NCBI GenBank assembly: GCA_964643145.1
Contig: CAZXPG010000036.1
Location: forward strand, 1 to 20,410
Length of the DNA: 20,410 nt
Direction of reading: 5' to 3'
Origin: CAZXPG01 sp964643145
GTDB taxonomy: Bacteria > Pseudomonadota > Alphaproteobacteria > Rickettsiales > Arcanibacteraceae
Under the pieces are notes generated by a model that was given only the letters and a program-made list of their open reading frames with translations, did not search any database and was not told where the DNA came from. This document shows, in pieces, positions 14,955-20,410 of this stretch. The stretch's first letter is position 1. Every line of letters begins with the position of its first letter. Made by a program: the position numbers and the translations under genes.

Positions 14955-17323
14955 GATTTACCTTATCCTGGTTGCAGGACTATTTAGACACCACAGCAAC
15001 ACTTGCAGAAATCAGCCAGCGATTGACAGCACTTGGCCTGGAAGTGGAGAAAATCGTGGATAAAGCGGCAGAACTTTCGCCCTTTACTATCGCTGAAATT
15101 ATTGAAGCAGAGAAGCACCCCAAGGCTGACAAATTGCGGGTGTGTAAGGTAAATACAGGCAGTGCTATATTACAAATTGTCTGCGGCGCACCCAATGCCC
15201 GCGCGGGGATTAAGGTAGTGCTGGCACCGGTTGGCAGCGTTATTCCCACGAACGGCCTGAAGATTAAAGCTTCCAGCATCCGTGATGTGGAAAGCAACGG
15301 CATGTTGTGCTCAGCCAGAGAACTTGGCATAGGTGATGACCATAACGGCATCATTGAACTCAGCGCTGACGCCCCATTGGGCAGTAGTTTTGCCGCCTGG
15401 GAAGGCTTGGACGACCCAGTGATTGAGATTGCCATCACCCCTAACCGGGGCGATTGCCTAGGGGTATATGGTATTGCGCGTGATTTGGCGGCAAGTGGGC
15501 TTGGCACATTAAAACCGCTTGATATTGCAGCGATTGCCGGCAATAGCCCCTGCCCTGTCACCGTAGCATTCCAGGATGTTGACCCGGCGGTTTTCTTTAC
15601 CGCTCGTTATTTCAAGAATGTAAAAAACACTGAAGGCCCAGCATGGCTGCGCCAGCGTTTAGAAGCAATTGGCATTAAACCGATTTCTGCACTTGTTGAT
15701 ATAACTAATTATATTTCCTTCAGTTTTGGCAGGCCGCTGCATGTATATGATGCTGATAATGTCAAAGGCAATATCCTGCTTCGCCCTGCTAAAGAGGGGG
15801 AAAGTTTCACGGCACTGGATAATAAAACCTACCTGTTACAGGCCGGTATGCCAGTGATTGCCGATGAAGAAGGCGTTATCAGCCTGCCTGGCATTATAGG
15901 CGGTGTGCGTACGGGATGCAGTTCCACCACCACCAACGTCTTGCTGGAATCGGCCTATTTCCCTGCCAGTGTAGTCAGTAGCACCGGGCGCACCCTGATG
16001 ATTGATAGCGATGCCCGCTACCGTTTTGAACGCGAAGTGGATAAAGGCTTTGTAGTTCCGGGGGCAGAATTGGCAAGCAATATGATCGTTTCCTTATGTG
16101 GCGGTGAGGCAAGTTTCTATAGCGTGACAGGGGATAATACATTTGTAGCGCGGGTTACTCCCTTTAATGAAAGTAAAGTTGAAACACTTGGCGGTATCCA
16201 TCTGGAAAATAATATTATTCACTCTATTCTAACCAAACTTGGCTTCCACATAGAGGCAGGAAACGTCACTGTTCCCAGCTGGCGACATGATGTGCAGGGC
16301 GAAGCAGACCTGGTGGAAGAGGTGCTGCGTGTTCATGGCTATGATGCTTTGCCTGCCACCCCTCTGCCTCCGGCAAATAATTTTACTCCGGCGGTACCAA
16401 AAGAGCAGCAGCGCGCTACCACAACACGCACCCTGCTGGCTAGCAGAGGTTTTACGGAAGCGGTAACCTGGTCATTTATCCCCCATTCGGTTGCAACTTT
16501 ATTTGGTGGTGGACAATCGGAATTGCGCCTGCAAAATCCTATCAGCACGGAACTTGAAACCATGCGCCCTTCCCTGCTGCCCAATCTGCTGGAGGCAGTG
16601 AAACGCAATAGCACCCGTGGTTATAGCGACCTGCGTTTATTTGAGGTCGGCCCTGTCTTTCATGGTGTTAACCCGGATGAACAACCAGTTGTTGCTGCTA
16701 GCCTCCGTTCCGGGCAGGCTGCGCCCAAAACGCCTTACGGTAATGCGCGTTCAGTCGATGTGTTTGACAGCAAAGCTGATATTCTGGCGTTAATTGCCGA
16801 ATATGGCCTGGCTACCGATAAGCTCACCGTCACCCGTGACGCACCCGCCTGGTATCATCCTGGCCGTTCGGGTGCACTGCGTTTGGGGAATAAAACGATA
16901 GGCGTGTTTGGCGAATTGCACCCGGCAATATTGAACCAGCTTGATATTAACGTGCCAGTAGTGGCGTTTGAGCTTTTCATGTCGTATGTTCCCTTCCCTA
17001 AACCCAAATATGGCCGCAAACCAGCAGCGGATTACTCCGATTATCAAGCAGTAGAGCGCGATTTTGCTTTTATTGTTGCAAACGATATTCCTGCCGATCA
17101 AGTGCTAAAAGCCGTGAAAAGTGCCGAGAAGGAACTGGTGCGGGATGTGGCACTTTTTGATGTGTATAGTGGCAAAGGGGTGGAGGATGGCTATAAATCG
17201 CTGGCACTTTCCGTGACGCTGCAAGCCAAAAATTGCACATTGAGAGAGGAAGAGATTGCCACTGTCAGTAGGAACGTGATAGACTCGGTCAAGAAACAAA
17301 CTCAAGGAAAATTACGAGGGTAA
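14951..17323 (+). CDS. pheT: Phenylalanyl-tRNA synthetase beta subunit
   Basis: The 790-residue beta subunit of PheRS handles tRNA binding and editing of mischarged tyrosine. It shows the EMAP-like tRNA-binding domain (about 40-150, with HPKADKLRVCKVNTG and VCGAPNARAG), the B3/B4 editing domain, the B5 domain, a catalytic-like core, and a C-terminal anticodon-binding FDX-ACB domain (LFDVYSGKGVEDGYKSLALSVTL). GGAGG lies nine bases before the ATG. The last roughly 220 bases are the parent of a broken copy at 18511-18668. In the final 30 residues this intact gene differs from the usual family pattern (NCTL for NRTL, VKK for VEK) at places where the broken copy keeps it. Confidence 0.97.
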   Translation: MRFTLSWLQDYLDTTATLAEISQRLTALGLEVEKIVDKAAELSPFTIAEIIEAEKHPKADKLRVCKVNTGSAILQIVCGAPNARAGIKVVLAPVGSVIPTNGLKIKASSIRDVESNGMLCSARELGIGDDHNGIIELSADAPLGSSFAAWEGLDDPVIEIAITPNRGDCLGVYGIARDLAASGLGTLKPLDIAAIAGNSPCPVTVAFQDVDPAVFFTARYFKNVKNTEGPAWLRQRLEAIGIKPISALVDITNYISFSFGRPLHVYDADNVKGNILLRPAKEGESFTALDNKTYLLQAGMPVIADEEGVISLPGIIGGVRTGCSSTTTNVLLESAYFPASVVSSTGRTLMIDSDARYRFEREVDKGFVVPGAELASNMIVSLCGGEASFYSVTGDNTFVARVTPFNESKVETLGGIHLENNIIHSILTKLGFHIEAGNVTVPSWRHDVQGEADLVEEVLRVHGYDALPATPLPPANNFTPAVPKEQQRATTTRTLLASRGFTEAVTWSFIPHSVATLFGGGQSELRLQNPISTELETMRPSLLPNLLEAVKRNSTRGYSDLRLFEVGPVFHGVNPDEQPVVAASLRSGQAAPKTPYGNARSVDVFDSKADILALIAEYGLATDKLTVTRDAPAWYHPGRSGALRLGNKTIGVFGELHPAILNQLDINVPVVAFELFMSYVPFPKPKYGRKPAADYSDYQAVERDFAFIVANDIPADQVLKAVKSAEKELVRDVALFDVYSGKGVEDGYKSLALSVTLQAKNCTLREEEIATVSRNVIDSVKKQTQGKLRG

Positions 17324-17324
17324 T

Positions 17325-18503
17325 ATGCCTATTTTATATGCAGCATATGATGCGCCTAATACCGGTGATTATAATAATGCAGTAGCACTCTATAACGGCC
17401 TTGACATGAAAGACGTAACCAAGGCCGGGCTTGTGCAGAATAGTGAGCTAGGGAAGGTATTTAACGCTGCCGCCACTACTCCAGAAGAAAGCTATCATAT
17501 TATTCTGGTCGGCGATGCAGGAGCGAAGGCGGTCGAGCAGCTATCCGTGCCACAAAATGTGCAGCTTTTCTGGAGTGGCCACCAGCGGAGCCCTGCACTT
17601 AAACATGCGGTGGAATCGGGGAAAATCAACACCGTCTCTATTGCCAGGAGTGGTATTAGCCGGGCAGAAACTATTCACTTTGCACGTCATGCGCAGGTAC
17701 ATTTAGTGCCTGGCGTGCCGGTTGAAATGAAAGAAGACGTAGTTCATGCCAGCTACCTACAGCATCAGGAACAACTCCTCGCCCAAGAAGATAAGCGCCG
17801 TATAGTGCTTATTCTTGGCGGTGATGCCCCTGATTTAGAGGGAAACAGGGGATACATTCCCCCTGAAGAAGGCAGGCAGATTGGCGTTATGCTTGCGGCA
17901 CTTGCGAAACAGCATAATGCTGTTGTTGCAATTATCAACAACCCACGTACGGGAGAATATGACCCGCTTACCGGCCAGGAAACACTGGCGCATCATAACT
18001 GGCACCCTGATACTGGAGAGACATTAGAGCAGAATTACGATAAAACCACACAAGCTCTATGCGCTCTGTTAGAAGAAGAAACCGTCCCTTTCCAGATCTA
18101 CGATTTTCGCTGGGGAACACAAAAATTACGGACAGAAGCGGCCAAAACCGCCGTGGGAAGCAGCCACCCTGTCACCAGTATGTATGACCCTGTCATGGGG
18201 CTTATCCTAAGCGACCCAAATGCAATGGTGCTTTACACCGGCGAGTCTATTACGGAAGGCAATAAATGCGCTAAATACCTGCTGGGACGGCAAACCTATG
18301 CCATTACGGTTGCGAGTATGCATGAAGGGCATGAAGATTTTACCCAGGAACTGCATGAAAGGGGCTATATCGGCAGGATAGACCTAAAAAAACAACAAAT
18401 ACTAGAACCAATACAGAAGGCAACAACCCCACTTAATATAACTGCAACAGCGTTACAGGCGTTAGAGAGGATGCTGGCTCCTGGCAAGCAAATGGAACGG
18501 TAA
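17325..18503 (+). CDS. Putative ELM1-like (mitochondrial fission ELM1 family) protein
   Basis: This 392-residue soluble protein has no signal peptide or membrane helix. It has an ILGGD motif at 163-167 after a strand, an IINNPRTGE segment (204-211), and a C-terminal stretch DPNAMVLYTGESITEGNKCAKYLLGR (about 297-322) followed by ELHERGYIGRIDL. This order resembles the GT-B-like ELM1/DUF1022 proteins common in alphaproteobacteria, where a nucleotide-sugar-type fold ends with a T.DS.SM.SEA motif. Here that motif has diverged to YTGESITEG and the usual N-terminal motif is absent, so the assignment is tentative. The ATG is one base after the pheT stop, with GAGGG five bases upstream. It lies between the intact pheT tail and its broken copy. 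Confidence 0.45.
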   Translation: MPILYAAYDAPNTGDYNNAVALYNGLDMKDVTKAGLVQNSELGKVFNAAATTPEESYHIILVGDAGAKAVEQLSVPQNVQLFWSGHQRSPALKHAVESGKINTVSIARSGISRAETIHFARHAQVHLVPGVPVEMKEDVVHASYLQHQEQLLAQEDKRRIVLILGGDAPDLEGNRGYIPPEEGRQIGVMLAALAKQHNAVVAIINNPRTGEYDPLTGQETLAHHNWHPDTGETLEQNYDKTTQALCALLEEETVPFQIYDFRWGTQKLRTEAAKTAVGSSHPVTSMYDPVMGLILSDPNAMVLYTGESITEGNKCAKYLLGRQTYAITVASMHEGHEDFTQELHERGYIGRIDLKKQQILEPIQKATTPLNITATALQALERMLAPGKQMER

Positions 18504-18510
18504 ACGTAAG

Positions 18511-18668
18511 GCTAAAAGCCGTGAAAAGTGCCGCGAAGGAACTGGTGCGGGATGTGGCACTTTCCGTGACGCTGCAAGCCAAAAATCGTACATTGAGAGA
18601 GGAAGAGATTGCCACTGTCAGTAGGAAAGTGATAGACTCGGTCGAGAAACAAACCCAAGGAAAATTTC
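18511..18668 (+). pseudogene. Second, broken copy of the pheT 3' end
   Basis: This segment matches the last part of pheT (from 17104 to the stop region) with six base differences in about 157 aligned bases. It lacks an in-frame 54-base block corresponding to 17148-17201 (or equivalent), which is bounded in pheT by two copies of TGGCACTTT (17148-17156 and 17202-17210); only one copy remains here. The reading frame stays open to a TAA at 18674-18676, encoding about 55 residues of FDX-ACB tail, but there is no plausible start or ribosome-binding site. It lies eight bases after the ELM1-like gene's stop and before zur. Confidence 0.9.
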
Positions 18669-18683
18669 GGGTCTAATTAACTT

Positions 18684-18709
18684 CCGTGTTGGATAAGCCA
18701 AACTTTATG
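18684..18709. repeat. Degenerate copy of the terminal palindromic repeat
   Basis: CGTG-TTGGATAAGCCAAA-CTTTAT here resembles the left arm, loop and start of the right arm of the repeat at 18-50 (CAGTTTTGGATAAGC AAA GCTTAT), with small gaps; the remaining right half is lost. It directly precedes and includes the zur start codon, and its GGATAAG is the only Shine-Dalgarno-like sequence there. It may be a chance resemblance because it is short. Confidence 0.35.
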
Positions 18710-19192
18710 CCCCATACCCATAATCATCAGCATTGTATTACCCAGGCTTTTGTGCAGGCAAGTGCTATTTGCAACGAAAAGGGCGTGCGTTTTACCCCGT
18801 TGCGTAAGCGCGTGCTGGAGTTATTATGGCATAGTCATAAACCAGCCAAAGCCTATGATATACTTGAAATATTGCAGCAGGAAGATAAATCAGCTAAACC
18901 TTCCACTGTCTATCGGGCACTTGAATTTTTACAAGAAATGGGGTTGGCGCATAAGATAGACAGCTTGAATGCCTATATCGGATGTGCCAGGCCGCAAGAC
19001 GGCCTGCATTGCCAGTTTATGATCTGTGCCCACTGCGGTATCATGGAAGAATCCTCCGATGTGGATATTTTTACCGCCATTGCCGAGAATGCTGCACGCC
19101 ATCACTTTAAAGTGGAACGACAGGTTATTGAAATACATGGGCTATGCCAGGAATGCCAACAGATACGTTTAGCTAACACGGAGGTCATCTAA
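18707..19192 (+). CDS. zur: Zinc uptake regulator Zur (Fur family)
   Basis: The 161-residue Fur-family repressor is best matched by Zur. It has an N-terminal winged helix with RFTPLRKRVLELLW and KPSTVYRALEFL, then a dimerisation domain. Structural zinc cysteines are Cys107/Cys110 (ICAHCG) and Cys147/Cys150 (HGLCQEC). The sensor-site residues of E. coli Zur have counterparts at His82, Cys93, His101 and Glu115. With zinc bound, Zur represses high-affinity zinc uptake genes. An in-frame GTG at 18686 would add seven residues; the ATG at 18707 (MPHTHNHQHC, His-rich) has GGATAAG about 11 bases upstream and is preferred. The last eight bases overlap the end of the convergent MFS gene. Confidence 0.88.
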   Translation: MPHTHNHQHCITQAFVQASAICNEKGVRFTPLRKRVLELLWHSHKPAKAYDILEILQQEDKSAKPSTVYRALEFLQEMGLAHKIDSLNAYIGCARPQDGLHCQFMICAHCGIMEESSDVDIFTAIAENAARHHFKVERQVIEIHGLCQECQQIRLANTEVI

Positions 19193-20351
19193 CACGGGCT
19201 TTCTTACGGGTATGGATATAACCAATATTCTGGATTAGCAAGTATACAATACAGATAAAGGCGATGCTATAGGGCAGGCCCTCTGGCCCCCAAATGTCCA
19301 TAGCCACACCGCTCACTATCACACCACTCAACCCCCCTACACTATTCATCATGGCAAACGCCGAATTAGCGGCAATCAGGTCTTTGCCTCTGAAGGTTTC
19401 ACTGAGTAGTGCTAGGCTTGTGCTGTAGATGCCGCTGAGTGCCCCTGAACAGAAAGCAAATATTATCCATGGTTCATAGGTGCCGGTGATAATCACTGCC
19501 AGAATCTGGCTGCATATCAGTGGAATAATGGTACAGATTAACACCATTAAACGACGGTTAATATGGTCGGAAAGCCAGCCAACCGGCACCTGGATAATAA
19601 TCCCTCCACACATCATGGCTGTAATGAGTAGAGCAGCCTGCGCTTCCGAGAGGCCATGTGCCAGCCCGTAGAGCACCAGGAACGATGTCATACTGAAAAA
19701 GATGAAGTCTGATACGGTGCCGCCCAGCACAGCTATAGGAGACTGACGTATTACGGCCAACACATGCACCCCGCGCTCTTCCATACGTTCGGGCAGGCTC
19801 GCACGCCGTAAATAGAACGGTAAAGCAATTAAGCTGCACAGCATACTGCTAACCAAGAACGGGAAAAATCCCGTACGCCCCGTCAGTTCAAGAATAAGCG
19901 GCCCCGCCGCAATGCCCAATGAAAGCAACGCCGTAAGCGCACTTAGCACGGTGGCACGGCGTTTATCCTGGCTCAAGCTGTTTAGCCATATTTGCGTGGT
20001 AATATAGAGGCTGAAACCACCGCTGCCAGCGCAAAACATGGCAGGAAGCCATAAGGTTGCGCTGTTACATAAGGGAAGGATGAGTAGCATGCTGTTTCGT
20101 ATTATGCCTGCAATGAATAACACCCTCCCCATCCCCCAGTGCCGCACCAGCCGTGGCAATAGGGGAGCCATAATAAAGGCGGCGGCAATCTCAATGCCCA
20201 TTAACACACCAATCGTACTCTTGCTTAATCCTGCATTTGTGAACATCAGCGGAATCAGTACAAAATTCATTCCAATTGAAAGCCCATAGAAAAAACAACT
20301 GCTGATTATGATGATGATAGTTTTTTGTGCTGGTGATGCAGAATTGAGCAT
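19185..20351 (-). CDS. Major facilitator superfamily transporter
   Basis: The 388-residue protein has about 12 hydrophobic membrane helices in two halves, separated by a charged loop near residue 190 (LRRASLPERMEERG). Loop motifs of the MFS are visible: PRLVRHWGMGRVLF after helix 2 and GWLSDHINRRLMV at the equivalent place in the second half. The substrate cannot be told. The overall pattern resembles YcaD-like or drug-efflux MFS proteins. GAGG lies seven bases before the ATG and touches the end of the terminal palindrome. It converges on zur with an eight-base overlap. Confidence 0.85.
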   Translation of the reverse strand: MLNSASPAQKTIIIIISSCFFYGLSIGMNFVLIPLMFTNAGLSKSTIGVLMGIEIAAAFIMAPLLPRLVRHWGMGRVLFIAGIIRNSMLLILPLCNSATLWLPAMFCAGSGGFSLYITTQIWLNSLSQDKRRATVLSALTALLSLGIAAGPLILELTGRTGFFPFLVSSMLCSLIALPFYLRRASLPERMEERGVHVLAVIRQSPIAVLGGTVSDFIFFSMTSFLVLYGLAHGLSEAQAALLITAMMCGGIIIQVPVGWLSDHINRRLMVLICTIIPLICSQILAVIITGTYEPWIIFAFCSGALSGIYSTSLALLSETFRGKDLIAANSAFAMMNSVGGLSGVIVSGVAMDIWGPEGLPYSIAFICIVYLLIQNIGYIHTRKKARVR

Positions 20352-20356
20352 AAGAT

Positions 20357-20410
20357 AACCTCAGTTTTGGATAAGCACGGCTTTCCAAAACTGGCATGAT
20401 ATTGAAAAAT
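20357..20410. repeat. Right terminal, inverted copy of the palindromic repeat
   Basis: Read on the minus strand from the last base, this stretch matches the first bases of the window: ATTTTTCAATA, CATG, CAGTTTTGGA, then GCTTATCCAAAACTGAGG. Differences are limited to a few substitutions, a changed loop (CGT for AAA) and one deleted base. The hairpin itself is at 20362-20393 and is imperfect by one bulge. The bases CTGAGG at its edge supply the Shine-Dalgarno of the MFS gene. Confidence 0.85.

Noticed and set aside
18521..18676. A small functional gene in the duplicated pheT tail.
   Set aside because: The only in-frame start is a GTG without a ribosome-binding site, and the deleted block removes the core of the domain.
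1..20410. A 20-kb composite transposon bounded by terminal inverted repeats.
   Set aside because: There is no transposase or integrase, the genes inside are essential housekeeping genes (ligA, pheST, mnmE, efp), and the end repeats are short palindromes that look dispersed.
1..20410. CRISPR arrays, tRNA or rRNA genes and prophage genes.
   Set aside because: No regularly spaced repeats, cloverleaf sequences or phage-type proteins were seen; the intergenic gaps are all under 300 bases and are accounted for.

Overview
The window looks like a chromosomal segment of an alphaproteobacterium, possibly a deep-branching one. The evidence is a CycM-type membrane-anchored cytochrome c, a YejA-like solute-binding protein, an alphaproteobacterial-style SuhB N-terminus, a DhnA-type class I aldolase followed by ThiE and EF-P, and a Zur-type Fur protein. 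Base composition is moderately AT-leaning and genes are densely packed. There are no tRNA or rRNA genes, no CRISPR array, no transposase and no phage gene. The first and last ~55 bases are inverted copies of the same palindromic repeat, so the window is probably a whole contig cut at a dispersed repeat.

Layout. (1) 134-1990, minus strand: a tightly overlapping four-gene operon encoding a secreted Spy/CpxP-like protein with a Met/His-rich tail, an ECF sigma factor, a short single-TM anti-sigma factor and a membrane-anchored periplasmic sensor. It resembles the CnrYXH type of metal or envelope-stress signalling. (2) 2208-5802, plus strand: class I fructose-bisphosphate aldolase, thiamine-phosphate synthase, EF-P, SuhB-type inositol monophosphatase and a periplasmic PCuAC copper chaperone. 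(3) 5806-8217, minus strand: an oligopeptide-type solute-binding protein and a CycM-like cytochrome c. (4) 8340-13599, plus strand: NAD-dependent DNA ligase, aminopeptidase P and the tRNA-modification GTPase MnmE. (5) 13663-13808: a 146-bp MITE-like nested inverted repeat. (6) 13878-18503, plus strand: pheS, pheT and an ELM1-like gene. (7) 18511-18668: a second, broken copy of the pheT 3' end. (8) zur (plus), convergent and overlapping with an MFS transporter (minus).

Most genes are core housekeeping genes. The points of interest are the ECF operon, where the two outer genes encode clear paralogues (one free in the periplasm, one membrane-tethered) flanking the sigma/anti-sigma pair; the pheT tail duplication bracketing the ELM1-like gene; and several palindromic repeat families that touch start codons or ribosome-binding sites (sigma factor, suhB, solute-binding protein, zur, MFS).
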